In this document: piece by piece, positions 7,984 to 18,148 of the stretch
How the letters are laid out: each line of letters opens with the position of its first letter
Position numbering within the stretch: the first letter of the stretch is position 1
Source of the DNA: JAJPHF01 sp035293805
GTDB taxonomy: Bacteria > Chloroflexota > UBA6077 > JAJPHF01
DNA: 64,000 nucleotides
NCBI GenBank assembly: GCA_035293805.1
Contig: DATGMD010000036.1
Location: 8,852-72,851, forward strand
Direction: 5' to 3'
Position numbers and translations under genes: made by a program
The notes under the pieces: model-generated
Told to the model about the DNA's origin: nothing
Seen by the model: only the letters and a program-made list of their open reading frames with translations
The model's database searches: none

Positions 7984-9651
7984 ATGCCCCGCGGCGCTCC
8001 CGGCCTCGCCTACGCCCTCGCGCGCCTGCGTGGCGCGGCGCGTCCCCCGGTCACCATCACCGACCCGCCCGCGAGCATTCGCTTCGAGCGGGACGTGCCG
8101 GTGGCGGTTCGGGACGGCACCGTGCTGCGCGTGAACGTCTTTCGCCCGGCCGCTGCTGGCGCGTACCCCGTGCTCATGTGCGCCCACCCCTACGGCAAGG
8201 ACCACCTGCCCCGCCGCACGCCCCTCGGGTATCTGCCGCCGATCATGCTCCGCCTGATGCGCCAGGACCGGCCGTTCCGCTTCTCGGCGTGGACGAGCTG
8301 GGAGGCACCCGACCCCGCCTACTGGGTGCCGCGCGGGTACGTGGTGGTGAACTGCGACCTGCGCGGCTTCGGCCACTCGGACGGCGTGGGCACGCTGCTC
8401 TCCGACGCCGAGGCCGACGACTACTACGACCTGATCGAGTGGGCGGCGGCGCAGCCGTGGTCCAGCGGCCGCGTGGGGCTCAACGGCGTGTCGTACCTGG
8501 CGCTGAGCCAGTGGAAGGTGGCGGCCTTGCGCCCGCCCCACCTGGCGGCGATCTGCCCGTGGGAGGGGTTCAGCGACGTGTACCGCGATCTGGCCTATCC
8601 GGGTGGCATCCGCGAGGACGGCTTCCTGCCGTTCTGGAGCGCGGGGGTGCGCCGCGAGGGGCGCTGCACGGAGGACGTGCGCCAGGAGCAGCTCGCGCGC
8701 CCGTGGTGGGACCCGTGGTGGGCGGCCCGGACGGCGCCGCTGGAGCAGATCGCCGTGCCGGCGCTGATCTGCGGCAGCTTCTCCGACCACAACCTGCACT
8801 CGCGCGGCGCGTTCGAGGCGTTTGGGCGCCTCGGCTCGCCCCAGCGCTGGCTCTACACGCATCGCGGGGGCAAGTGGGCGACGTACTATTCGGCCGAGGC
8901 GCTGGCGTTCCAGGCGCGCTTCTTCGACCACTTCCTGAAGGACGAGGACACGGGGCTGCGCGCGCTGCCGTCGGTGCGGCTGGAGGTGCGCGAGCGCGGC
9001 GACCGGGTACACGCGGTGCGGCACGAGGCGGCGTGGCCGCTGCCGCGCACCGTTTGGACGCCGCTCTACCTGCACCTGGACGGCACCTTGCGCGCCGCGC
9101 CCGCGGCCACGACGGGCGTCGTGCGCTTCGACACCGCGCGCCAACGGGTGAGCTTCGCGTGGACGGCGCCCGAGGACGTGGAGCTGACGGGCCCGATGGC
9201 GCTGCGGCTGCACGTGGCGGTCGAGGGGGCGAACGACGCCTGCCTGTTCGTGGGGGTGCGGAAGCTGCGCGGCGGGCGGCACGTGGTGTTCGAGGGCTCG
9301 TACGGCTTTGGCTACGACCTGGTCACGCGCGGCTGGCTGCGGCTCTCGCACCGCCGGCTGGACCCGGCGCGCTCGGAGCCGTGGCGCCCGTGGCTGACCC
9401 ACGAGACGCCCGAGCCGCTCGCGCCCGGCGCGATCGTGCCCGCGGACGTCGAGCTGTTGCCGTCGGCGACGCTGTTCCGGCGCGGCGAGACGCTGCGCCT
9501 CGACGTGCAGGGCCGCTACTTCTTCCGCAAGCACCCGCTGTTCGGCCAGTTTCCCGCCGCCTACGAGCACGGCCCACGGGCCACCGTCGCGCTGCACTGC
9601 GGCGGCGCCTACGACGCGCGGCTCCTAGTACCGGTGATCCCCACCGCCTGA
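7984..9651 (+). CDS. CocE/NonD-family hydrolase (X-Pro dipeptidyl-peptidase S15 fold)
   Basis: An alpha/beta-hydrolase of 555 residues. The nucleophile elbow is GVSY with Ser170, preceded by the oxyanion-region NCDLRGFGHSDG. The C-terminal jelly-roll domain includes VELTGPMALRLHVAVEG, typical of the S15/CocE C-terminal domain. Such enzymes hydrolyse acyl esters or amides; the original CocE cleaves cocaine, and others are glutaryl acylases or X-Pro peptidases. The ATG at 7984 is preferred because CGAGG lies just upstream; a GTG at 7978 would add two residues. No signal peptide is seen. The true substrate is unknown. Confidence 0.87.
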   Translation: MPRGAPGLAYALARLRGAARPPVTITDPPASIRFERDVPVAVRDGTVLRVNVFRPAAAGAYPVLMCAHPYGKDHLPRRTPLGYLPPIMLRLMRQDRPFRFSAWTSWEAPDPAYWVPRGYVVVNCDLRGFGHSDGVGTLLSDAEADDYYDLIEWAAAQPWSSGRVGLNGVSYLALSQWKVAALRPPHLAAICPWEGFSDVYRDLAYPGGIREDGFLPFWSAGVRREGRCTEDVRQEQLARPWWDPWWAARTAPLEQIAVPALICGSFSDHNLHSRGAFEAFGRLGSPQRWLYTHRGGKWATYYSAEALAFQARFFDHFLKDEDTGLRALPSVRLEVRERGDRVHAVRHEAAWPLPRTVWTPLYLHLDGTLRAAPAATTGVVRFDTARQRVSFAWTAPEDVELTGPMALRLHVAVEGANDACLFVGVRKLRGGRHVVFEGSYGFGYDLVTRGWLRLSHRRLDPARSEPWRPWLTHETPEPLAPGAIVPADVELLPSATLFRRGETLRLDVQGRYFFRKHPLFGQFPAAYEHGPRATVALHCGGAYDARLLVPVIPTA

Positions 9652-9669
9652 TCCCGAATCCGGCCCCCT

Positions 9670-9753
9670 CGTCCCTCCCCCTCTCCCCCTGGGAGAGGGC
9701 CGGGGTGAGGGCGTCCCTCCCCCTCTCCCCCTGGGAGAGGGCCGGGGTGAGGG
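9670..9753. repeat. Tandem pair of 42-bp REP-like hairpin elements
   Basis: Two identical 42-bp units occupy 9670-9711 and 9712-9753. Each contains CCCTCTCCC facing GGGAGAGGG around a CCT loop, followed by CCGGGGTGAGGG. They lie just after the CocE-type gene and before the acetyltransferase. Similar CCCTCTCCC...GGGAGAGGG elements are widespread intergenic repeats in GC-rich bacteria. They may act as transcription terminators, but no T-run follows. Confidence 0.85.
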
Positions 9754-9918
9754 CCCGCCCCGCTAGGTGAACGCCGGCCCGATTCGGTATGACAGAGACG
9801 GCGGCGGGTCGCTCTCCAGGAGAGCCTCGTTCGCGGCCGCCAGGCGGCCTGCTGATCCGAGCGTCAGCCCGCGAACGTGCGCAGGGTGCTCAGGAGCCGC
9901 GTGAGGAAGGGAACGGCG

Positions 9919-10488
9919 GTGGTCGAGCGGACGGAGCGCGAGAAGATGCTGGCAGGCGAGCTATACCGCGCCAGCGATCCCGAGCTTACCGCGGCGATCG
10001 CGCGCGCCGATCGCCTGATGCGCGCCTTCAATGCCACCACGGTCGACGACCTCGACCGTCGGGCCACGCTGCTGCGCGAGCTGCTCGGGAGCGTGGGCGC
10101 GGACGTCGTCGTGCGGCCGCCCTTCTACTGTGATTATGGCTCCAACATCCACCTGGGCCGCGGGACTTTTCTCAACTACAACTGCGTCCTGCTCGACGTG
10201 TGCCAGATCGAGATCGGCGCGCTTTGCCAGATCGGGCCGGCCGTCCAGATCTACGCGGCCGACCACCCGCGCGATCCGGCCCTCCGTCGCCAGGGACTAG
10301 AGAACGGGAAGCCCGTGCGGATTGGGTACAACGTCTGGATCGGCGGCGGCGCGATCATCCTGCCGGGCGTCACGATCGGCGACGATGCAATCGTCGGCGC
10401 CGGCGGCGTCGTCACGCGCGACGTGCCCCCGGGCGCCACCGTGGCCGGCAATCCGGCGCGTATCCTGCGCTCGCGGCACCGTGGATAG
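9919..10488 (+). CDS. Maltose/galactoside O-acetyltransferase family (hexapeptide repeat)
   Basis: A 189-residue cytoplasmic acetyl-CoA-dependent O-acetyltransferase of the LacA/Maa/NodL type. The GTG start at 9919 follows GGAAGGGA and yields the canonical beginning VVERTEREKMLAGELY. The left-handed beta-helix is visible in GSNIHLGRGTFLNYNCVLLD and PGVTIGDDAIVGAGGVVTRD. The catalytic histidine of the family is in AADHPRDP. A longer reading from 9877 adds residues unlike the family. It probably acetylates a sugar hydroxyl; the acceptor cannot be predicted. Confidence 0.88.
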   Translation: MVERTEREKMLAGELYRASDPELTAAIARADRLMRAFNATTVDDLDRRATLLRELLGSVGADVVVRPPFYCDYGSNIHLGRGTFLNYNCVLLDVCQIEIGALCQIGPAVQIYAADHPRDPALRRQGLENGKPVRIGYNVWIGGGAIILPGVTIGDDAIVGAGGVVTRDVPPGATVAGNPARILRSRHRG

Positions 10489-10623
10489 CCGCCACCCGCC
10501 GCCGTCCCTTCATAACCAGGACCAGGCCGTGATCGAGTATCGTCGGGGGTAAACCACATCGGGCTGGCCGATGCGCCGGCGCGGTCGCTAGCCGTCAACC
10601 GACGGTCCTCGGGGAGGCAGACC

Positions 10624-11700
10624 GTGAGCACTCACGAGAGCGCCATGATGGGCCGTGGGTACTACAACGCGCACTCGCAGGAACAGGACAACGCGAACGC
10701 CATCGCCCTGCCGATGCTGGAGCAGGCCGCGGCTGCCGCGACGCTGCCCGCGCCGGGCGAGCCCGCGGTGGTCGCCGACTACGGAGCGTCGCAGGGACAC
10801 AACTCGCTGGCGCCGATGCGGACCGTCATCGCGACCCTGCGGCGGCGCCTGGCGCCCGACGCGGCAATCAGCATCGTGCACACGGACCTGCCGAGCAACG
10901 ACTTCAGTGCGCTGTTCACGCTCCTGGCCGAGTCGCCCGACAGCTACCTGCGCGGCGCGGCCGAAGTGTACCCCTCGGCTATCGGGCGGTCGTTCTATCA
11001 GCCCCTCTTCGCGAGCGGCCAGGTCGCGCTTGGCTACTCGGCGATCGCGGTGCACTGGCTGAGCGCCGCGCCATGCCCCATCCCGAATCATATCTGGCCG
11101 CCGCGCGCCGAGGACGCCGTCCGCGCGGCCTTCGCCGCGCGCGCCCGCACGGACTGGGATACCTTCCTGGCCTGTCGAGCACGCGAGCTGCGGCCTGGCG
11201 GGCGGCTGGTCGTCGTCGGCAGCCTGGCCGACTCAGCCGGCCGCAGCGGCGCGGAAGGGCTGCTCGACCTGGCGAACGACGTGCTCCAGGAGTTGGTCGC
11301 GGCGGGCACGCTGGCCGCGGCGACCTACCAGCAGATGGTCTTGCCGATGTACTACCGCACGCTGGAAGAGTACACCGCGCCGTTCAGCATGCACCCGGCC
11401 AGCGACGGCACGTCATTGCAGCTGATCGCCAGCGAGCCGGTGGCGCTCGCGGACGTGTTCTGGGCGCGCTACCAGGAAGCGGGCGACCGGCAAGCGTACG
11501 CTGCCGCTTACACGGGGTTTCTGCGCGCGTTCACCGAGCCGACGTTGTTCGGCGCCAACGTGCCGGCGGTCCCACCGCAGTCGTCGAAGCGGCTAGCGGA
11601 CGAATTCTATCGTCGGGTGCAGGAACGCATCATGGCCGATCCCGCGCGTGTGCGCTGCGCCTGGCAGATCGTGCTCCTGCATCTCGCGAAAGCTCCGTGA
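10624..11700 (+). CDS. SABATH-like SAM-dependent carboxyl methyltransferase
   Basis: A 358-residue protein with a GTG start preceded by GGGGAGG. The pattern GRGYYNAHSQEQDNAN at the N-terminus, ADYGASQGHNSLAPM (SAM-binding loop), HTDLPSNDFSALF, GRSFYQPLF and SAIAVHWLS follows the order of the plant-type SABATH family (Methyltransf_7). This family methylates carboxyl groups of salicylate, benzoate, indole-acetate or gibberellins, and also some purine nitrogens. Bacterial homologues exist but are much less common and mostly uncharacterised. The gene stands alone, convergent with an ABC-F gene. The acceptor substrate is unknown. Confidence 0.8.
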   Translation: MSTHESAMMGRGYYNAHSQEQDNANAIALPMLEQAAAAATLPAPGEPAVVADYGASQGHNSLAPMRTVIATLRRRLAPDAAISIVHTDLPSNDFSALFTLLAESPDSYLRGAAEVYPSAIGRSFYQPLFASGQVALGYSAIAVHWLSAAPCPIPNHIWPPRAEDAVRAAFAARARTDWDTFLACRARELRPGGRLVVVGSLADSAGRSGAEGLLDLANDVLQELVAAGTLAAATYQQMVLPMYYRTLEEYTAPFSMHPASDGTSLQLIASEPVALADVFWARYQEAGDRQAYAAAYTGFLRAFTEPTLFGANVPAVPPQSSKRLADEFYRRVQERIMADPARVRCAWQIVLLHLAKAP

Positions 11701-11750
11701 GCCCCGCGGATTGTCGCAGCATGAGGCGCGGAGCGCGTCATGGCGTCAGG

Positions 11751-13874
<2,124 letters not shown>

Positions 13875-13994
13875 GCCTCACCACCCCACAAAACAGCGCC
13901 CGGCCATCGGCCAGGCGCTCGCGTGGCCCCGCGGGCCACCTCGAAACTATACCCGATGCCGCCCCGCCCCGGCGGCCCGCCAGCCCGGCGCAGC

Positions 13995-14564
13995 CTACGG
14001 CCAGTACTCCGCGCTCAGCGACGCGAACACGTCATCCACCGAAAACACTAGCCCCGGCGCGACGTCGGACAGGTCGATCACTTCTGCGCCCCGCATCGCG
14101 GCGGTCTGCCCCCCCGTGCGGAAGACGATGATCGAACGGTCTCGCGGATCGACCAGCAGCGCGGCGGCCACGCCGTTGGCGACGTACCACAGGCACCGAC
14201 GCACGAGCGGCGTGACGCTCTGCCGCGGCGAGACGATCTCGATTGCGATGTCCGGCGGCGCGAACACGTCGTCGGCGATCTGGCCCTCGGGCGTCCGTGG
14301 GATGCGCTCCGCCCCGAACACCACGACGTCGGGCACGTACGAGCGCCCACCAAACGTCGCGCGCAGCTCGGTCAAAGCGCGGGCGGATCGCCGCCGCCGG
14401 GCGAGACGGTTCAGCCGCTCCACCAGCTCGGTCTGCAGCGTGCTGTGTCGCCCCTTGGGAGCCGCTTTTCGCGTCACTACCCCGTCGGCGTACTCGAGCG
14501 CGGGCTTCGTCTCCGGCCGCGCGAGGAACTCCGCGAGCGTCAGCCCCTGCCGCGGGGCGACCAT
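13995..14564 (-). CDS. Uma2-family protein (DUF820, restriction-endonuclease-like fold)
   Basis: 189 residues from an ATG at 14564 with an ideal AGGAGG site. It contains the PD-(D/E)xK-like core of the Uma2 family: YVPDVVVFG, then PPDIAIEIVSP, then the RRCLWYVANGVAAALLVDP strand-helix. Uma2 proteins are annotated as putative endonucleases; their cellular role is unknown and they are often greatly expanded in Chloroflexota and Cyanobacteria. An in-frame ATG at 14582 adds six residues but lacks a good ribosome-binding site. Confidence 0.85.
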   Translation of the reverse strand: MVAPRQGLTLAEFLARPETKPALEYADGVVTRKAAPKGRHSTLQTELVERLNRLARRRRSARALTELRATFGGRSYVPDVVVFGAERIPRTPEGQIADDVFAPPDIAIEIVSPRQSVTPLVRRCLWYVANGVAAALLVDPRDRSIIVFRTGGQTAAMRGAEVIDLSDVAPGLVFSVDDVFASLSAEYWP

Positions 14565-14627
14565 TGCCGACCTCCTGGGCATCGCCCGCCTACAGTGTAG
14601 CAGCGTGCGCGGCGCCGACCGGCGGCC

Positions 14628-15722
14628 TTACAGCCGATACAGCGCCGCGGGGTTGTCGTGCAGGATCTTGCGCTTCACCTCGGGGCTGATATCGGTCCGC
14701 GCCTGGAACGTCTTGATCGCGTCCACGTCGCTCGACGGGTCGGTGTGGCCGTAGTCCGTCCCGATCACCAGGTTGTCCTCGCCGCAGTACTTCAGAATGA
14801 ACGGGATGTCGTCCGTGTTCTCACAGGTCACGTAGATGCGGTAGTCCCGCGCGATGTTCGCCGGCCACTCGCGTCCCTGCTGCTGGAACCGCTTGCGCGC
14901 CTCGTTGAAGATCCAGGGGATCCACTGCGCGCTCGCCTCGATGAAGGCGAAGCGTAGCGTGGGGAAGATCAGCGGGATCTCGCTCATCAGCAGGTCGTGG
15001 ACCGCGGTGACCGTCGGCACGCGGAAGCGGTCGAACGCCTGCGCCTGGAACACCGGGTGGCGGTAGAAGTCCGTCAGCCACGGGCTGCCGTTCGCGATGT
15101 GGACGGCGACGGCCAGGTCCAGCCGCTGCGCCTCCTCGAACACCGGGTAGAAGTACGGGTCGATCAGCTGCCGGCTGCCCTCGACCGGCCGCATCAGCAC
15201 CGCGCAGGCGCCGTGCTCCTTGCCGAAGCGCATCTGCTCCAGCGCGTCGGGCAGGCTCAGCAGCGGCACCACGCACGACCAGCGCAGCCGCCCCTGGCCC
15301 TGGCGCCAGATGTCGGCCAGCCAGCGGTTCCAGCCCTTGTAGATCGCCACCTCCGCGGCCGGGTTGTCCGTCACCTGCTCGATGAAGATCGTGTTGTGCA
15401 GCACCTGCACGTCCACGCCGATCTGGTCCATGTGCTCCAGGCGCAGCGCGACGTTCGTCATCTCGCTGGCATCTTGCGGCGTCGTCATCGTGCGGCCCGC
15501 CAGCCGCGACAGCGCTTCGAGCTGCTCGTGCGAGTAGCCGGGAAAGCGGAAGCCGCGCACCTTGCCGTCGATCAGCCAGTACTGCAGCCGCGTCTCCCCC
15601 TGCACCTCCACCGGCTGGGGGCGGTACTGCGCGTCCGCGGGGTCCATGTACTCCCAGGTTGCCGCTGTCTCCACGACGTGCGCGTCCGCGTCGATCACCA
15701 TCGTCTTCGTCGGTGCTGCCAT
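14628..15722 (-). CDS. Amidohydrolase-family protein (amidohydrolase 2)
   Basis: A 364-residue metal-dependent hydrolase of the Amidohydro_2 (ACMSD/decarboxylase-related) group, with GGAGG upstream of the ATG at 15722. The N-terminal metal motif is DADAHVVE (DxHxxE variant). A histidine occurs in AVHIANGS, and the C-terminal aspartate in IGTDYGHTDPSSDV. The C-terminus EVKRKILHDNPAALYRL is typical. Members hydrolyse or decarboxylate aromatic or heterocyclic substrates. With UbiD and the LLM oxidoreductase nearby, a catabolic role for an aromatic compound is likely but not shown. Confidence 0.88.
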   Translation of the reverse strand: MAAPTKTMVIDADAHVVETAATWEYMDPADAQYRPQPVEVQGETRLQYWLIDGKVRGFRFPGYSHEQLEALSRLAGRTMTTPQDASEMTNVALRLEHMDQIGVDVQVLHNTIFIEQVTDNPAAEVAIYKGWNRWLADIWRQGQGRLRWSCVVPLLSLPDALEQMRFGKEHGACAVLMRPVEGSRQLIDPYFYPVFEEAQRLDLAVAVHIANGSPWLTDFYRHPVFQAQAFDRFRVPTVTAVHDLLMSEIPLIFPTLRFAFIEASAQWIPWIFNEARKRFQQQGREWPANIARDYRIYVTCENTDDIPFILKYCGEDNLVIGTDYGHTDPSSDVDAIKTFQARTDISPEVKRKILHDNPAALYRL

Positions 15723-15763
15723 GCTCCATCCTCCCACGCCGGGCGCTCCGCCCGCCGAACCCC

Positions 15764-16381
15764 CTACCCCAGCGCCGCCAGCACGCCCGCTACGTTCCTC
15801 GCCAGCAGCTTCGGCACGTCCAGCCGCAGCCCGGGAAACGTCTCGCTCTCGATCACCCCGTCCGCATCCGGCGCCACCCACACGTACTCGCCGCCGCGCC
15901 GCCGGAACCAGTCGATCATGCCGTCCATCACCCGCCACACGACGTACTCGCGCACGCCCGCCTTGCGGTACGCCTCCTTCTTGTCGTGCAGGTCGTACGA
16001 CGCGCTGCTGGCCGCCACCTCCACCACGAGCTGCGGCGCCGCGTAGACGAATCCATCGGCGCCAAGGTGCGGCCCGCCCGCCTCTTCGCGCCAGAGGCAG
16101 GCGTCCGGCTGCACCTCGCTGTTCGCGCTGGGCCGAACCGTGGCGTTGTCCCCGATCCGCAGTCGCGGATGCTTTCCCCGGTATACGCCCAGCCAGGTCA
16201 CCACCAGGGCGTGCTGCTCCCCATGCGAGTCGAATCCAACGGGCAAAGCCACGTAGACCACTCCTTCGACCAGCTCGGCTTGCTTGATGTCGGGGCGCTC
16301 GCTGTACCGCTCGTGGAACTCGTCGCGCGTCAGGCGGTCGCCGGACTCCAGGACCGGCCGCAGCTTCGTCGGAGCGGTCAT
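15764..16381 (-). CDS. Uma2-family protein (DUF820)
   Basis: 205 residues starting MTAPTKLRPVLESGDRLTRDEFHERY. The core motifs are QPDACLWREE, APQLVVEVAASSASYDLHDK and YRKAGVREYVVWRV, matching the predicted D-ExK nuclease fold of Uma2. It lies 41 bp from the start of the amidohydrolase on the same strand and upstream of it. A GGAGTCC sequence precedes the ATG at 16381. It is a different subfamily from the Uma2 gene at 13995-14564, so the two are not a recent tandem duplication. Confidence 0.85.
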   Translation of the reverse strand: MTAPTKLRPVLESGDRLTRDEFHERYSERPDIKQAELVEGVVYVALPVGFDSHGEQHALVVTWLGVYRGKHPRLRIGDNATVRPSANSEVQPDACLWREEAGGPHLGADGFVYAAPQLVVEVAASSASYDLHDKKEAYRKAGVREYVVWRVMDGMIDWFRRRGGEYVWVAPDADGVIESETFPGLRLDVPKLLARNVAGVLAALG

Positions 16382-16497
16382 CGCAGGACTCCACAAATCA
16401 GGCTCGTGGGCAGTATACCGCCCGGTCCGCCACCGGGGCGGAGTGCCGCGCTGGCGCCTCCCGGCGCCCGGCCCAGCAGCTTCGAAGATCCGCCAGC

Positions 16498-16785
16498 TCA
16501 GCCAGCCGCGGACTCCGGGCCATCGGGCAGCGCCGCTACCGCCTCGCGCCAGAGCCGCGGGTCGCCCAGCCGCACCGCCGCATCCATCCCCACGTTCTCC
16601 AACAGCAGCGCCAGCATCGTCAGGCGCTCCGCGTCGTCCCAGAACAGCTTGCCGTCGATCATCTCTATCTTCTCGGGCGCCAGGTCCAGGCGCGCCAGGG
16701 CTTCCTCGCCGCGCCACGCCCGCCCCTCACGGCGAATGTCCCAGGTAGGGGTTGGCCGAACGTCTCCGTCGTCTTCCATCTGCAT
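16498..16785 (-). CDS. Conserved small hypothetical protein
   Basis: 95 residues: an acidic N-terminus, a predicted helix-rich middle RREGRAWRGEEALARLDLAP, then EKIEMIDGKLFWDDAERLTM and ENVGMDAAVRLGDPRLWREA. The style matches small cytoplasmic proteins seen next to Uma2 genes in Chloroflexota, but no function is known to me. It lies 116 bp upstream of the Uma2 gene on the same strand and may be co-transcribed. AAGGAG lies about 12 nt before the ATG at 16785; a second ATG at 16779 is also possible. Confidence 0.6.
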   Translation of the reverse strand: MQMEDDGDVRPTPTWDIRREGRAWRGEEALARLDLAPEKIEMIDGKLFWDDAERLTMLALLLENVGMDAAVRLGDPRLWREAVAALPDGPESAAG

Positions 16786-16877
16786 CGCTGCCAGTGCTCC
16801 TTCGGCCGCTGAGCGGCCCTCGCTCGCACTCGCCGTCCTCGCCCCGTCTGCCGCCCGCCGGGCCGCCGCGTCTAGCG

Positions 16878-16976
16878 CTACAGCGGCGCCGTGTACACCA
16901 CCAGCGGGTGCAGCGGCTCGTCGCCGATCGCGGTGATCTCGTGCGGCACGGTCGCCGGAATCCACAGCGCCGCCCG
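16878..16976 (-). pseudogene. C-terminal remnant of a cupin-domain protein
   Basis: Reading the minus strand to a TAG at 16878-16880 gives LWIPATVPHEITAIGDEPLH followed by PLVVYTAPL. This is the typical last beta-strands of a small cupin, including the metal-binding-type PHEI histidine. The sequence upstream in this frame turns into Gly/Arg-rich noise and has no start codon in a sensible context, so only about 30 residues survive. It is best read as a decayed gene. The alternative is chance resemblance, which is less likely given the length of the match to the cupin pattern. Confidence 0.5.
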
Positions 16977-17019
16977 TCCGCCGCCCACTCGACCCCCACG
17001 CCCTCGCGCCCCACGCCTC

Positions 17020-17048
17020 GCGCCCCCGGAGGTTGGCTCCGGGGGCGC
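17020..17048 (-). terminator. 12-bp stem hairpin immediately after the TPR gene
   Basis: GCGCCCCCGGAG at 17020-17031 pairs perfectly with 17037-17048 across a 5-nt loop. It touches the stop codon of the minus-strand gene at 17049 and is the only strong stem in that gap. No T-tract follows, so it could be a factor-assisted terminator or an mRNA 3' stabiliser. Confidence 0.5.
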
Positions 17049-17888
17049 TCAGGGGAGCAGGTCGAGTGCGGTCTGAATCCGCTGGTACCCGGCACGATTA
17101 CCCTGCTGCTGGTAGAGCGCCGCGGCCCGCTCGTAATCCGCCCGGGCTCCCTCGGTATCCCCCAGGGAGTGCCGGGCGAACCCACGGCCGGCGTAGGCAC
17201 TGGCATGATCGGGATCGAGGCGAAGGGCCTCGTCGTAGTCCTGGATCGCCCCTTGATAGTCCCGGAGCTCCTCGCCGGCGATCCCACGCATAAAGTAGCC
17301 CCACGCACTCGTCGGGAGATGTTGGAGTACTTCGGTCGCCGCATCTCGCAAACCCGTCCAGTCCCGTGCCCGCCCTCGATCTAATGCTTGCTGGGTGGCG
17401 GGGAGCTGGCGCAGATCCTCCGGCAGCGAGGGATCCGGGGCCCCCGCCTGGAAGGTGACCGGGCGGGCTTGCAGCCTGGTCCAGCCACAAGTGGTGCGTG
17501 CCTCTATGTACAGGCGGTGGCTCCCCGGCGTGATGCCGCTCGTGTCCCACACCAACAGGAACCCCGCACGGGCAAACCGGATGCTGCCATACAGCTCCGC
17601 GATGGCGGGGGTCTCCACTCCATACGCCGCCGCTTCCACACGCGAACTCTGATCCGGGGGGACGTCGAGACTCAGCCGCACCTCGCTGACGCCGGTACCA
17701 GACGGTGCTTGGGGCTCGACCGCCCAGCCCTGCACTTGTACCTCGGCACTGATCGGCAGGCGATCGGCCGCGTACAAGGTCTCCACGGCCCCGTGCAGAT
17801 CGCACTGCTGCGCCGCCGTTGGATGCCACGAGACTAGAACGAGTAACAGCGCGACCGCAAGCTCCCGGCCTAGCTTCCACCGACTCAT
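17049..17888 (-). CDS. Secreted protein with N-terminal beta-domain and C-terminal TPR repeats
   Basis: 279 residues with a signal peptide (LAVALLLVLVSWHPTAAQ, cleavage near residue 26). Residues about 30-140 form a beta-rich domain with ISAEVQVQGWAVEPQAPSGT and SGITPGSHRLYIEARTTCGW, which resembles a domain in the genes at 18149 and 34163. The C-terminal third holds two to three tetratricopeptide repeats (AIQDYDEALRLDPDHASAYA, then ARADYERAAALYQQQGN). TPRs usually mediate protein-protein contacts, so an extracytoplasmic scaffold role is inferred. The start at 17888 has a GGGAGGG site. Confidence 0.75.
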   Translation of the reverse strand: MSRWKLGRELAVALLLVLVSWHPTAAQQCDLHGAVETLYAADRLPISAEVQVQGWAVEPQAPSGTGVSEVRLSLDVPPDQSSRVEAAAYGVETPAIAELYGSIRFARAGFLLVWDTSGITPGSHRLYIEARTTCGWTRLQARPVTFQAGAPDPSLPEDLRQLPATQQALDRGRARDWTGLRDAATEVLQHLPTSAWGYFMRGIAGEELRDYQGAIQDYDEALRLDPDHASAYAGRGFARHSLGDTEGARADYERAAALYQQQGNRAGYQRIQTALDLLP

Positions 17889-18148
17889 CTGGAGAGCCCT
17901 CCCGCCTCGCCTCTTGACGCGGCCCCAGAGAGCCGCAGTATAGTGCCGGCCGCCCCATGGTGGATGGGACGACGATGGGCCAGAACCGACGCCCGCATCG
18001 AGGCGACCCGCCTTGCGGCCCACGGCTTCAATCCACGTAAGCGTTCAGCCTCGGCCGAGCGGGGGAAGCGTATCGGCCCGCGAAGCGGCACCGGCGGGGA
18101 TATTCGCGCCTCCCCGCTCCACTTCTCCGCCTCCAGGCACGGCCCGCT

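Noticed and set aside
9670..9753. A short CRISPR-like array.
   Set aside because: The two 42-bp units are in direct contact with no spacer and contain a self-complementary core, typical of REP-like elements.
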